Below are positions 12,501-27,321 of a DNA stretch of 64,000 bases, piece by piece (position 1 is the first letter of the stretch; every line of letters starts with the position of its first letter). The DNA lies in contig JAQGDQ010000047.1 in the NCBI GenBank assembly GCA_030141605.1, forward strand, positions 622,001-686,000, given 5' to 3'. The stretch comes from Tubiluchus corallicola. Taxonomy: Eukaryota; Priapulida; Priapulimorpha; Priapulimorphida; Tubiluchidae. Both the position numbers and the translations under genes were made by a program. The notes below the pieces were generated by a model. The model did no database searches. It worked only from the letters and a program-made list of their open reading frames with translations, and had not been told where the DNA came from.

Positions 12501-15500
12501 AAACAGTTCAGGCATTCCAGAAAAAGGAAGATAGATAACAGAAAAAAGGGCAGTGTAGAGCAAATTGTGCTGCCTCTAGAATTAGCATAAAGTGAACTAT
12601 AACATTGTTGTTACTGCGCCTTAGTTTTGGACTAGTAAGCGAATTATTCTCTCTTCTGAAGGGTTTGGCAAAATGAACGAAAACCGTTCTTTCTCAAGTC
12701 TGAGGTTCAAAAGTCGTTTCTGTTAATTTATGACACTTTACCACCTTACCAAATCTACAATACACCACACAACAACAGATGAATGATGAAGCGAATGCAA
12801 ATATAATTTGATAGGAGTAGTTGGTAGTGAACGTTATGCATTTAACATCAATGAGGTAAATTCTCTCAACCGATGAATGAACTGAAATTTACACCTGACA
12901 TCAGCTTGCCAATTAAACCGCTGTGCGTCATACATGCCCTAAAGCCAGTCAAATCCTCCTCATTAAACTTATTGCATACTCCTCCGCAACACTTACTCCA
13001 TACACCAATCAGGTGGCATACAAATAGCAGATTAGCTAAATTTCATGAGTTTGGAAAAGTCATACAGCAACTGAGGGAAACAAGGAAAAACCCAAAAGTC
13101 ACTGAAGTTACATTTTCAAATTTTTGCGTGATTATTATATAAAATCAAAATTATTAAAATTACACGTGCAATAACAAAAGCTGCTTCTTCTCAGCAAACA
13201 AAAATGGCAAAAATGAATAGACAGCAGTTTAATTAAATTGTCATTAGTTAATTAAAATGATCAAAGCAGCAATTTTTCAGCACTTTGCACAATGGAATTT
13301 GTTTTTGATATGATTCTATAGTGAATAAACGAACAGCACGATACAGTTTCTCTTTTATTACTGACTGCGTTTTTTTGTAAGTGATATATATGAATTATTT
13401 ATTAAAAATTCAACTAGAATGATGAAACTAGTCTCTATCAGTACGAACAGTTTCAAGCTCGTCAATACTAGGAATGTGAGAGCAGCGAATTCTGTGGCTG
13501 TCACGTCTATGTCCACGTAGCAAGCTTTGTCTGTCCATGTATTTTTCTTTAGAATGTCAAGTGTGATTTTACAGTTTTATACGTTATATATGCTGAAAGA
13601 GTGTTTCAATTTCACTAATGCATAACTTACCTACGGCACGTGCCACTTGTGACGCGTTCATTCCTCTTTCATTTGGATTGACCCGAAACGTCATTTGTGG
13701 ACCATCAATTCTGTAACAATTTTTTTAATTTATTCTACATTTATCAAGCAAACTGCATGCCAGCCTGACGTACACTATAAATTAGATATCTCAGGGTAAC
13801 TAACTAACAAGTGCTATAAGCATACTAATATTACGTCAATAAATGTGGTCATACTTATACTGACATGTATAGTGCTTCCAGTAAGAATTATTGTAGTTTA
13901 ACTATACTATATGATTTTATGTCTTTCACTATATAATTTAAAGCTCAACAGCAGTTCTTTGGAATTTTGTCAGCATATTTCGCTGTATCAACATATTTTT
14001 TCTGCACTGTTTCTTTTGGAGTACCCTGTACAAGTATCTCCATGCTTTGGTGCATATTGTCAATGAGCAATGAGAATATAAAATTATTTGTCCCCCAGAA
14101 AGTCATAAATTTTAAACAATATATTAACTAATTTTTATTTGTCAAAATACACAATAATTCTCAAGAGGCGAAAAAATATTAATCTTTAACTCTTAAAAAA
14201 CGTTAATCTTTAATTTGTACAAATTCGTAATCTCAACGACTTACGAAGAATACACAATGACATTTAAGAAAGACAAAATAAATGAATAACGATAAATACA
14301 GAAAAGTGAAAATCTTGTCACAACAATGCTGTTTATTAATATTTAACCAGTATAGCATTTAAAACGGTACAATACATGCATTTTTAATTTTCACATATTT
14401 TTTATGACTAGAAATTCTGATGTTGCCAGTAATAACTGCAGTGCATACGTGCAGTGCATGCAGAACGCAAGCAATAACATCCATTTGGCTTCATACATAA
14501 TTACAGAGAAAGTCAATATTCTGTAACCGGCATGGATAAAACAGCTATTAGAGAAGCCAAGACCATGCAAGTCATCTGCAGTCGGATGCTTTCAGAACAA
14601 GGTTGTTAAATGTCTTCTCACTATTTACAGAGTAGCGCGAGGTGTATGTGGAACTTCTCAGATTATCAAACAATAACAGTGTACAAGACTGACCTTAAAT
14701 CACTGAAGGTAGACGGGTCCAGTTCCAAGGCTCTTGCTATGGCATCTAAAAGCGTTTGTGCAATAGAAGGTGTCAAACTAAAACATTAAAAGCATTATAT
14801 TAAATCCTACAAAACAAATAAATTCAAATAGTAATGGTAAAAAACATGCGATCACAGCAGCTAGTTTTATACAATGCCGAAAAATCACAAATGGTAACTG
14901 TAGCTGCTACTTTATATGTTTACAGGCTTACAAAAATGTTGAGTTTTATGGACAATAAATACTAAATTTGAGTGCTGCACTTAACTAGCTCTTGCTTTTT
15001 GTTAGTATAGCATGTCAATAAATTATTTATTGAATATTTAAATTATAAAAACGCATACAATGCTATCGCATAAGCTATTTCAATATTATTTTTGAAGCTT
15101 CTTGGAAAAGCAGGTTTTGCTACGACATACTTAAATTTGCAGATATTTGCTGTGAATAATTTAAGCAACTAAACAAGTGAGTATATCAGGTACTTCTGAT
15201 AAAACTGCTATTCGTGTAGTACTGATGTTTTGCACGACAAGTTCTTTGATAGAAGAGCTGTTATAATGCACACTTTCTTGAGTGTATGCTCAACTTATAT
15301 TACAAAGTACAGGTGATTTGTTTGCAGATAATTTATATCGCAAAAATAGTCATACAAAAATGATGTTGCTGAGCATCTATGATAAGTGCGTAACAAAACT
15401 AATTTGCTCCTTCAGGTGCTTTTAGTTGCAAAATTCTAGAACGGTTATTTTGTAGTTTAGCTGCTAATGTATAAAGTGAATGCTCATCTCAGATTGCTAA

Positions 15501-18500
15501 TTGTAGTTTAGATAATAGTTGCTTAGAAGGCAGATCTCAAAGACTGAAAAATTTCTTCATTTAAAAAAAGATGTGTTAAATGGTGCTTTTTATGGTACAA
15601 AACTAGACCTATGCCAGTCCATTCAAGGAGGTCAACATACATCTTCTTTACTTTAAGAATCTTCCCTAGTATTTTTCTAATGAAAAACAGAAAATGAAAA
15701 ATTCTGATATGGGTATCACATGACCTACAAGTGGAAAAGAAAAATGCATACAATCAAGACAATGACGGGTGCTCTAAATTATAGCTTACCGATCTTTTGT
15801 AACAATGTAAGCATGAGATGAGTCTACAATGTCTACACTGTCGTCATCATCAGATTTTCCAAGATTATCAGACTTCACTTCCAGTTTTATCTCTCTATCA
15901 TTATCACCTGCAAAAGCAGAACTGGCACTATTAAAAGCTCTCTTCATAATTGCACTTCCATAACATTGCGAGCAATGCAGAGTAATTTTTGTGTTGAAAA
16001 GTCAACAGATTTCCACAACAAAAGTTAGAGGACCATCTTATTTGATTATCTTATTTCCTACTGTCATTACATTTGCAGAGGTTTGTGTCGAAAAGCTTAG
16101 TCAAATCCATCGTTTTTTGCTCTATCAGATATTTGTATCATAAATATTTATGAGAAAAAAAGGAAGAGGAAATATGAACACACGTTTTAGATAAAACTGC
16201 AAGAAAAGCTGCAGGGGTGGCTGCATTGGTGACCTTTAGGTCTTTCACCACTACATCATACATATATTACATAATCTCTGTAACTGCCTTATAAACTTTG
16301 CATTAAACAGGAGGAATGATTTTTTTGAATTGAACTTGCATAGCTAGTAAAACGGTAGTAAAACTGTGTCACTTCATAATGATTTTTCTTAATCAGACTA
16401 CTCATCATAAAATCAGCATTATATATACTTTTACCACTGCTTTACCAAATATGCAAGTACATATATTTTAGGATATATATCTATATTCGCAACAGGGCTG
16501 AAAATAATATAATGTCATGTAGAAATCAGGGAACAAAATTTATGTTTATACTAACAACACAAAAATATAACTCTTCATCCGATCTTAATCATGTTTGAAG
16601 TATGTGGAAATAACACAGTGTGCCAAAAACAGGATTGAATTTCGCTCTCATAAATATCAAGTATTGAAAAGCAAACTTTCATGAAGCAAGATAACTCTCA
16701 CTTACTGTTCTTTTCAAAAAAAGCTTAATTTTTGTGAATTCTTATCAGATTTCAAAAAAACATTTGCTGCCATTTGACGACCATCTATGAACAGCAGCAA
16801 TTTCTTTAATCGTTTTTATAAGATCAGATAAACTTCACTAAATCACCAGTTAAATAAGTATTTATTGCATTTTCACCAATCTTTTAAATAAATTATATAT
16901 GAACACAAAGTATAGCAGAAACTAAAAACAGATTACAGAATTTACTATGAAAAACATGAAATTAAGCAGTAAGATAAGACGACCATCAATCTGGTGCTCG
17001 CGTAAATCATCAAGCAAACAAAAAAGGTTTGTACTAAAATTTCCAAAAAACTGCATGTAATCATAGGATCTGAGAGAAGTTACAAAATAATATATATATA
17101 TGTTTTTGGATTATTGGACTACTACTAATGAATATACGAATAATACTAACCTATTTCATCAGCTAGCATTTTAGGGTCACCATACTGTATCGATTCGGGC
17201 TGCCCTTTTACTCTGTTAAAAGCTGATTCTCCATCCCTTGATATATCTGTCAAAAGATTTGAATTTGCTAAATTGGTTAATACCTCTTTTGTGTGTGCAA
17301 ACCATCATTGCACAAAAATACACAAACAGAAAAACTGCAGTAATCAACATTTACATTAGATAAAAAAATTTACAATTACTAAATGGCCCACTATTTTCTA
17401 ACCAGATAAGAGAAAAAATCAGATACTAAGTAATATTTTAATAAATATTTTTAAATATTAATAATTTTATTAAAATAAAATGAATTATTTAAAACAGAAC
17501 ATTTCGGTTTATTCGCTAAACAATTCTCAACTGATATATCTGTGATGAAAGTTAAATTTACACTAAAATTTTTGTAAATTAAGATTTTTTTCTACAATAC
17601 GAAATGCAACATGTTTTAACTATACCATCAATCTGGAACACACTAAAATTTTTTCGTAACGTAATTACCCTTTTAAAGTATGTAAGGTATTTAAGTTGTA
17701 AAAACCCATGAATTTTGCTGTAAATTTATATACCTAATGCATTAAATAATATTATTTTATATAAATTTGTAAATTAGCCATATTTTGGAGTGACCTAAAT
17801 TCAAATTAAATGTTATCAATCACCTAATTTGAATTTAAGTCATTTCAAGACTTTAATGTGAATTTAACTTTCACTACAGATATGTCAATAGAGACTACTG
17901 AATTAACAAAACATTCTGTCTTAAATAAATCCATATAATTCCAAACTTTATCGACAAGTTACTATAAAAAATAAAATACAATAAAAATAAAATAAAATAG
18001 TATAATGTAAAAATAAAATAAGCTTACAGTTTTCAACTATACGTAGAAAATCTTTTATACCCTTGAAACTTTTCTTAACCATACATAAGCTTGATCACAT
18101 ACATAATGAGTAGCCATGAATGACAGGTTTACATTGCTTAATGCTTTAGAGTGTTAATATCAAAACAAAGCAAACTAACAACTTGTAACATAACCACAAA
18201 AATCTTTAACTCTTGGATTAAATATTAAATATATAAATAATGTTTTTTAAACTATAGTCCAGCAGAAGATGAGTTTTCCTGAAAGTAATTCATAACAAAC
18301 CAGTTTTCATAGAAAGTAAAAATATAATCTACCTTGTATTGGAATGTGTTCAACATACTCCTCATCTCTCTTCTCGCTAACTACTTGATCAGCTAAGTCG
18401 ATGATTTTCTTAATATCAGCATCTGTCACATCTTCCTCTGTAGAAAAACATGGCATTGAATGCAGGCAAGAAACCAATTCCTTGTTATATAAAACAACTA

Positions 18501-20113
18501 ACAGCATCCAATGAATAGAACGAGAACAGTATATTTTAGCTTCCAAACGACACTGAACAAACATGATATCCTTGGATGTAATAATGGAACTATACACGAT
18601 TTACTTTTTGTTTTACCAAACTCTCATCTAGCAAGCCATTCAGTGATCTTAGACAACACTTTCTATGTTAATATTAATTCCTCAGCTCATAAACCACTAG
18701 GACACTGTACACGAATTACATAATATTATGTTATTCACAAAATCTTACCACTCTTATAAATGTGTTTTATTTGAAGGCTTTCTATTAAATGCAACAAATA
18801 AATCAACTTATATATTCCAATGACCCAACATGAACAATAATTATGTAGTATAAATGATCTGTGCACTAGATGAGAAGCAAACATGTAGTACTGGGACATA
18901 TTTTGCATATCATTAATAAATATCAATAAATGCATACCAATAATAATAATTGCATATCAATCATTAATAAATTAGATAGTTACAAGAAAATGGTGTATAA
19001 CATCCTGCTTACATAAAATCAATAAACAAAAGATACCTGGCCAACCATGTTCAGCTAGATAAGCAGTTAAGACATCTTCCAATCGTTCTTCCTGTTCAGG
19101 TGAAAGTTCAGACACTTTAGATTCATCTAATGTAGGTTCTGCGAAAAAAATATTGAATGTTATTGAAATAAACAACAACATTCACTTACTAATATATGCC
19201 CACATTTTACTAAAAAACTAAACCTATTTTCAAATGTATTACACTCTTACAGTAGTATCATCCAAACCTAATAATGTAATTAGTTCTATTTTTCTTAGTT
19301 TTTTGGTGCAATTAATTCAAAGAAAAATGTTTTTTCTCACCTCTTTGCTCTTTTGAAGCTACTAAACTATCATAGAAAGATGGAGGTAAATAATCATCCA
19401 ATGTCTTTGGTTCATCTCTTTCGCTCTTTGAATCATCCTGCAGCAACGAAGCCATTTCTGACTCTTCCGCGGGAGATTTGTCAAGCAGACCATCATCAAA
19501 CAGTGGCTCTTCGCTATGGTCCATACTTTCCATGTCTTGGAGCTTGTCGACGCCAATTCGACCTTCTTCCATTTCTCTAATATCTAGCAATGTGGCAAAA
19601 AATAATTAGTTTGAAAAACGGTGAAAACAATAAAAATAGCACGTGATAGTAACCACATATGAAAGATGTACAGCTTGTGAAAAATAGAAAGAAAGCTCAC
19701 AAGAAATCCAAAAACAGGATAATACAAAATACTTGCACTTGTCAAGGTGAAGAATGACACACTGCAGAATATTTATAATACTAATGTAAAGTAAAAGACA
19801 GCAGAAGACATTAATCATTATTCATTTTAATTTAGCATATTAAGCTGTAAAACTGCAAAGGCAACGAATCTGTAGTGAAGACTGTTCACTCACCAATTGC
19901 TAATTATTTGCTCTTCATAGCATATCTTGATAATTGAACAGTTTATTATTGTTTAGGATGCGAGTAAAAAATAGCACGCTAATGATATGTGGAAAGTGCA
20001 TGCAAAAACAAAATCACGAAAGGTAAAGCATTGCATAAATTGTTCACATCTACAACCTAGAGGAGGATATAACTCGATGCAACAAGCATGCAGCATATAA
20101 ATACATACATACA

Positions 20114-20144
<31 letters not shown>

Positions 20145-23100
20145 GCTCCAGAAGTAAATTAAATCAACAACCACATATAATTGCAGGTGGTGGTACAACA
20201 GCAGGGAAGGCACGTGATATCAAAGCGAACTTGCTACCTTCAGGCTCGTCCACCATCCCAGCAGCAGGGGCAGCGTACTTGCCGGAATTTTTTCTTTCTT
20301 CTTCTTGCAAAACCCAGTCGATTATATCATCGTCAGTCCATTCGTTGCTTTCAGGATAGATCAGGCGATCACTGGGTTCCACAGAATTTTGCATCAAGTA
20401 TCTCAGATCAGGATCCTCATAATCATAGTAATTATTATAGCCAAGTGGAGATGGAACATTGTAATCATTAGATGGCATATATTTCTTATTGTCTAAAAGA
20501 GTGTCTAGATCGTTGCTGTTGTCATTGTAGTATTCATCTACTGTATTATCAATTTCATCTTCATACTCATTAAGTGGAAAATTGCCAAATCTTTGACTCA
20601 GAGGCAAATTAATGTAGCCCTCACTGGGTAAATCATCATGTTCTTCCTGTGGGCCGTAATACCATTCAGAAGACGGACTCTGAGTATTCGCTAATGGCAA
20701 CTGCTCATATTTGTCATAAGATGGAAAACTTTCGTAATCATCATAAAGGGGATAAGGAGGAGAATCTACAGAACCACCGTCACCAACTACACTATGAGAA
20801 CTGCTAGCTACAGGAATGTTGCTATGTCTGCCATCTAAAAGTAAATCATCATAATTAGCAGCCAAGGGAACATTGTCATACAAAGGAAACTGACTCCCCA
20901 CGCCCTCATCATTAGCATAATCATTATAGTCAACTCCATAATCACCGTAATCTGAGTTGAGGCCATCATCTGGAAGTGTGCCAGCTTCCTTCAGAAGCTC
21001 GGGATAATGGTTGCTAAGATACAAAATGAGAAGACGTTCTAAGTTTGCATTTGAGTTGTCGCCACCGTTGAGAAAGTCGTATTTTTGTAAAGAGTGTTGA
21101 CCTGGATCATTTGTGTATTCTCCAGTAGCCTATAAAAACACATAGCATATAATTAGCTTTCTCATACTGGAGTAACAGTACTGTTCTAGCTCTATTACAC
21201 TTGAAAATCCTTATCAAGTATGTGGTTTTGTTCTAGAGCTTATAAATAAATCAGGATTATCAATCCACTAATTACTTAACATTTGTTAAATATTTATAAG
21301 CAGCTAATAGATGGTACAAATAAGGCAAGCAGCAAAGCATTCATTGTTGGGTAGGTTGGCAGACACATAGATAGGGCACAAAGTATACACTACGTTTAAA
21401 CAAAGCATAAATTTTGTATGTCATTTTGCTTGCCATGAGATGCACAACTATTTATTCTCGTTAAAGATTATTTATGTCAAAATTCGAATTTGGCACCGAA
21501 TGTTCAGGGGAATTGAATTAGATCAGCAAAGTATTCAATGAAGATTTATGTTTCTCAGGTTTACATTTGCAATGGAGCCATAAAATAAAACTACAGCCAC
21601 AAACGCAAGCACTTTTCGAATAAACAAACAAACAAACTGAAGGAAGCATATTAGTATCAGATACGAAAATTAGAAAATAGCACCAGATAATATAAAGAAA
21701 ATTTTACACTTAAACAGACTTTGCATCTACACTATTTATATACATCTGACTTGTAATTAGCCTATAATTTACAATTGAAAAAAAAGAGCCCACTGCATAC
21801 GGTGACCGTCATAACTTAATATTCAGATAAATTCGAGATCAATTTCCTCATTAAAAATCTCCACGTATGTTTTTGTCATTCGTGTCTTTCACTTGTATAG
21901 GTAGTGCAGTCGCGCTAGAGGTGACCTTCTGCTAATGACATATTATGCATGATTTCTACAGAAATAATTACTTTTAGCATGTGAAATTCTCAAATTAGAC
22001 ATGGTATAAACAAATTATACAGCGGTACTGATCACTTAAAGGGTTTACGACTATTAAGGTTATTTCTCAAAGGCATTTCTTCCACAGTAATCTCGGGATA
22101 CAGTGTAGCATCTCTTTAGATGATCTTGCCCAACAAGGAAATACGGATATAAAATTGCTTATGCAAAATGCTTTTTCAAAGTCACATCAAGCTTTTCATA
22201 AAAATTTTATAATGAGACAAGACGTTTAATCAAAAACTTTTTGTTGTAGTTTAGGCGGCATTGCTATACACATCGAAAACCAGTTTTCTGAGGTCTCCCA
22301 GACAACAGAGAGAAAATTTCTGTTTCACTGTTCTTAACAGAATTAATTCTAAACACAGCAATTCAAGAGTAATGTATTTGTGAACATTTTGAACATTCAA
22401 CAAAATCATAATTGCTAAATTCAATGGTTAAGATTTGTGTTTATGTGCATGTTGGCCTGAAAATACTGACAAAGCAGGCATATTTATAATTTACCAGCTA
22501 AAACAGCAAACTGGCAATCAAACATATAATAAAATGTTTTATTTCTAAGAAAACAAAAATATCCAATAATAACTTGCTCCAATTTTGCACCTTAGAAACT
22601 AGTTAAAAGCAAAAATAAGCTTTATGAGTTCGCAGGTGATGAGAATGTTATTTTTCATAACAAAGAACCAAATTTTTGAAAGTTGCCTCTTCAAAAAGGT
22701 TTTTTTAACTCGTTGTTTTGATTTCTGTTCACAACTGCTTTTTCAGACATTAATCCTTCTTTAGAGTTTTCCTGCTAACTTGTTTTAGCAGATAGTAAAA
22801 TAAATTAGTCTGCTATGCTATAAAATACACATGCGTCTGTAGTTCTAATTAAAGAGAAAGCACTCCAAGCAAACCTGCCACGTCAATTTGTTTTAATTAT
22901 ATGCTTTAAGTGCAGTTATGGAATATTAATTTTATTGTGATGTTCTGGCTTCATGTGAAATGTAAGTTATTGCAGAAACAGCCTACGCTAGGATGAGGCT
23001 GAGCAAATTATTGAAATCAATAAAACTACAAGACTGCTCCTGAATTGCAGCTGCCTACACTTTTGTAAGACATACTTAACTAGTTTAAATTTGTATGGTA

Positions 23101-26100
23101 GAATATATTAAATCCTTTACAACGAAAAACATAACATTATGTTTGGATAAGCTTAAACTTAAGAGACTAGCTGAAACATTGTAGCTGGTAGCAGCTATCG
23201 ATGGTGACAATAAACATGCAGCCAAACCGAACAGTGACTAAGGACATTTATGGGTGGCAGTTGACAAATAAAGAACAAATAACCGAGTACGCTTCTGTCT
23301 ACAGTTCAGCACACTGCAACCCAAAATTCAGCATTCAACAGTAGAAGCTGCTTAAAATTTATGTTTGTAGCAAGATCAGAATGTGGGTCATTATCAAAGC
23401 TAACTCTCCAAGTGTAACTTAAGCCTGATAACAGGCAGAGGTATCTTGGCCATGTAAATAAATTACAACCAAGTAAGTAGTTACAAACACAAGTAATAGC
23501 AAGTACTACCTCATTGTAATAATACAGGGGTGTCCCATAAACCCCACTATCTACATAATCCATGTCAGGCTCGTTGACCTCATCTGCAGGCTCTAAACCA
23601 AGTTCATCCAAAGCTTCATAGGCTTGCAGTCGCTCATAACCTTGCATGATTTCCTCTGCAAGCTGATTGTCACATGGTTCACGGCTATAGTCAAAGTTAT
23701 ACCTGCAAGAGAAGAAGACAACAATTAATGTCTCTTAATAAAAAGGAAAATCAGATTATTTTATGAGAAAGGCCAAGCCAGATCTAAATTGTGAATAAAT
23801 GCAACAGACAATCATTAATTTAAAGTAAGTTGATTTGACAAATACTTTTCATGAACTTTGTAACATGAAGTAACGAAATTTAATTATTCAAAAAAATTTA
23901 GTACATAATGGTCACTTTGTGGTTTTACTGTTCCATATGTGTAAAGAACTGTAAGACAATTGACTGGGCTTAAAGAAAATTTGGAAAACACTGAGGTCAG
24001 CATTGGAAGTCCACAAAAAGCAAAAAGAGGTGTCATGTTAACTTTGCTTTGTTTTACTTCCTTATATATGGAAGCTCCCAAAAGCCCACAAAGATGTTTC
24101 GGAATATTTTAATTATTTTTCCTTTTTGTAAAATATAATGCAAAATAAATTCAGCTTTTGAAAATAATACCCTAATATTAATTTTAAATATGAATCAGCA
24201 TTATTTAATTAAGATATTTTGAGACAAGTCTGTCAATTTAAATGATGGGTTTTCCTTTCATAATAATTTACTTTCTTAGCACATTAAAGTCTACTTCATT
24301 CGTTAAACTTTAAAATAGTCCCCATAGTTTACTCAACAAAACACATTTTGAGCTTATTTTCTGTTTTACACTAATTACATAGATAGTTTTTTGTTAATCT
24401 AAATCTTCTAATAACGTATTACAAATAGTTTTGTTTTTTACCTTTTTAGCTTAACCTATCACAAACATTTAGCTCACATTTTCGTATGTATTATCTGGCG
24501 GTTTCCTGCAACAAGTTACACATTTTCCTATGATTTGACCTCAGTGTTGATTTGATATGCTTTTACTATTTTCCTCTTGTGGTTTTTATTTAGTATGGAC
24601 TATGGTTTTTCTGTGATTTTCAGTGAATGTGTTTATATTACAAAAAAAGCTAGTAATTAATCAATTGTACTTTTTTCATCTGAAGGTAGTCCTCAGCAGT
24701 GGATTGTAATGTGCTTTATTGTGACATTTTTCAATTAATTGCAGTTACAAATTTTTATCAAAAACAAAGTTTATACCAGCTGCGAAATAAAAACGTTTGG
24801 AGCACTAAGGCAGCTGTTCAACAGCTTTCCAATAATGCGAAAAGCTTTCAGCATAAGAAAATAGTGCAATTATTGTTCATTTATGAGTATACGAGAATAA
24901 TGAAACAAGCTAATGGGCATATTACAGACCTTCATAATTCATCGAGACTGTGCACATGTTTGTAAAGCAACGGCACATGGCATAATTGCTTAGCTGCTAC
25001 TGCAAATGCTTAAAACTACATGTAATAATAAATGAAGATTACCTTGCCTTCCTAAGAACTGGCAAGAACATTGTAGCAGGTCAAGAGGGAATAGAGAAAA
25101 TAGCTAGAAATTCTTTCAATGAGAGGCAAACTAACATGGTCAGATCAAACTGTTTTAGATAAAATTAACAAATTCTCACATTAATTTTCTTCAAAAAAGA
25201 AAATGAATGAAACTATAGTATTCATTAAAATTATTTTAAACCTTGAACAAATATTTGGCCATAATTAACTTACCTATCCGCCACCAGAAGACTTAGAAGA
25301 ACACATTGAGTGTAGTCGTCATACCAACTAAACCCGTATTTGATCAGCCTCTGGATCTCACTTTCCAGGGTAATCAGAGTATCCAGACTTAGGTGGAATT
25401 TGAATGTGTCTTGAGGCAAGAATCGATCTTGACAATTCCCAAAAAGGTCATCTAAAAATGGTTTATGATGCAATTATTTCCTGCCTTTAACATGAAAGTT
25501 TTTGAATAATAGAAAAACAATACCAAAACCTGAAAATGAATTGTTTGAAAGTCACCATTGACCAAAAAGAATTTATTTATTAAATCACGTTTATTGAAAA
25601 ACGTAAAAATATTTACAGAAACAATTTATTTTCAGGATTCAGGGTAGTTTCACAACATTACTAATTACAGTAACAATTCAAAATTTAGCCAACAATAGCA
25701 AGTGAACAAAAATTGTCAAACTAAAGTAAAGTAGAAGCAGTGGGTCTATATGCAAAATTATAGAATCATTTCTCTACTGATTATTTTCCTCATTAATATT
25801 TTTCATAACTATTTCTTAACAGACATTTATGTATGTCTTTATAACATTCGGATTTCTAAAAGGCTAAACCTCTTTAACATAGCTTGGCAAAACTCTATTT
25901 ATAGAGTGCCTGGCTTCTTCTATTATCAATGGGTAATCAGTAACTAGGTGATGGTGTTTGAATCCCATCACTGCAGCTAAAAGATGTCCTATGGTAGGCC
26001 ATTGAATGAGTTAAACCTCTCAATTTACTGTTTGGCAAGCTATAACCTATACAGTGAACATAAATCCCAATTATATTATCATGTTTGGAACACTTATGGT

Positions 26101-27231
26101 CTTCGAATTTCAGGCAAAATATATAATTTTTAAGTTCTGCATATGTCAAAATGTATCCCGGCCAAAGTGATAAGAACTAGAATGGCCTTTTACATACGTG
26201 AGTAAGTTCCCCGTAGTCTGGAAATATCTAGTACGCCCACTTCAGCCAGTTTTGAGAAAAACGGAAAAACTGTTTTCACTTGCCAAAAAGCAGTGATTTA
26301 ATAAATTAAATATTTGGATTAAATACCCATTAAAAGGTGCTTTATTATCTTGCAAAAAGAAATAAACATTTAGTTCTTAATGTTTATGTAGTTTAATGTA
26401 GCTTTTTAAATTAATGGATTTAAATGGACATAGGTCGCGCACTTGCAAATGAAAGCATGTGATGCTTGTTTTCAAAAACGGTACTAGGTTCCTAAATGCG
26501 CTCAAGCGAAACAGGGATGCCACTAAGAGGTTTTCAACTACGTAAACTGGGAACTACGTTTATGTACTGAAACTGCTTTGATTTGTCAATCACCCTTTCA
26601 ATTAACCGCTCAGGTATGCAGGATCTGGCTTATGACTGGCTACTTGTCTTTGATTTTTACCTTAAAGCTTGCTAAAACTTCCCTAGAGTGGGCGGCTGGT
26701 GTGCAGTTTGACAGTTTTCTTTCCAATATAAAGAAAACACTAAGTTCCGTGTGCACATACGTATATTGTATGTAGTTATACATGTTCCATGCAATATAAT
26801 ATATAGCACTTTACAATAAATGTAAAGTGTATTTATCGTTAATTACGAAGGCAACCCATAAATCACATATTAAGTACAACAGTTGTGCATTAGATACATA
26901 CAAAATGTTTTTTTTCACTTGCAGATGCCTTGTCAATCTAATACGGAAAGTCCTTGTGTAATTAGTAACACATTCCCCTGGGTAAAACATATTATTGGGT
27001 TCTTGTCCAGCAGTAGTTGCATTTGTACTACGGTAAGGTATGGTTGCTATGGCAACCAGGTAAAAGGAAACAAAAGTTAAATGAGTAGACCCCCAATATA
27101 ATTTAGAGTATTATAGAAAGCTGAGCATATACTAAAAAGACATTAAGAAGAAAACACTACCATAGGTTACGAGGACAATGCTGTCAAAGCGAGAAAGAAA
27201 AACTGAACGAGAGAGAGAGGGGGGAGGGAGC

Positions 27232-27321
<90 letters not shown>

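Larger units (their letters stand above)
3508..13630 (-). other. PTPRN-like intron 12 (10.1 kb)
   Basis: AT-rich intron between the two halves of the mature ectodomain. It holds the CA and CAG microsatellites, the decayed 150-base repeats, CpG/CRE block, 34-base minisatellite, 40-base duplication and the open block at 7845. Stretches 6760-7840, 8170-10490 and 10571-13400 show no supported feature. Confidence 0.75.

Noticed and set aside
12873-13142. 89-codon plus-strand frame with Pro/His/Leu content
   Set aside because: No family resemblance, splice context or supporting neighbours; lies in an intron on the opposite strand.
20181-20496. Plus-strand frames over PTPRN-like exon 5
   Set aside because: Shadow frames of the acidic exon on the other strand.
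24699-24965. 88-codon plus-strand frame
   Set aside because: Unrecognised, within PTPRN-like intron 3 on the opposite strand, with the amino-acid make-up expected of random AT-rich DNA.
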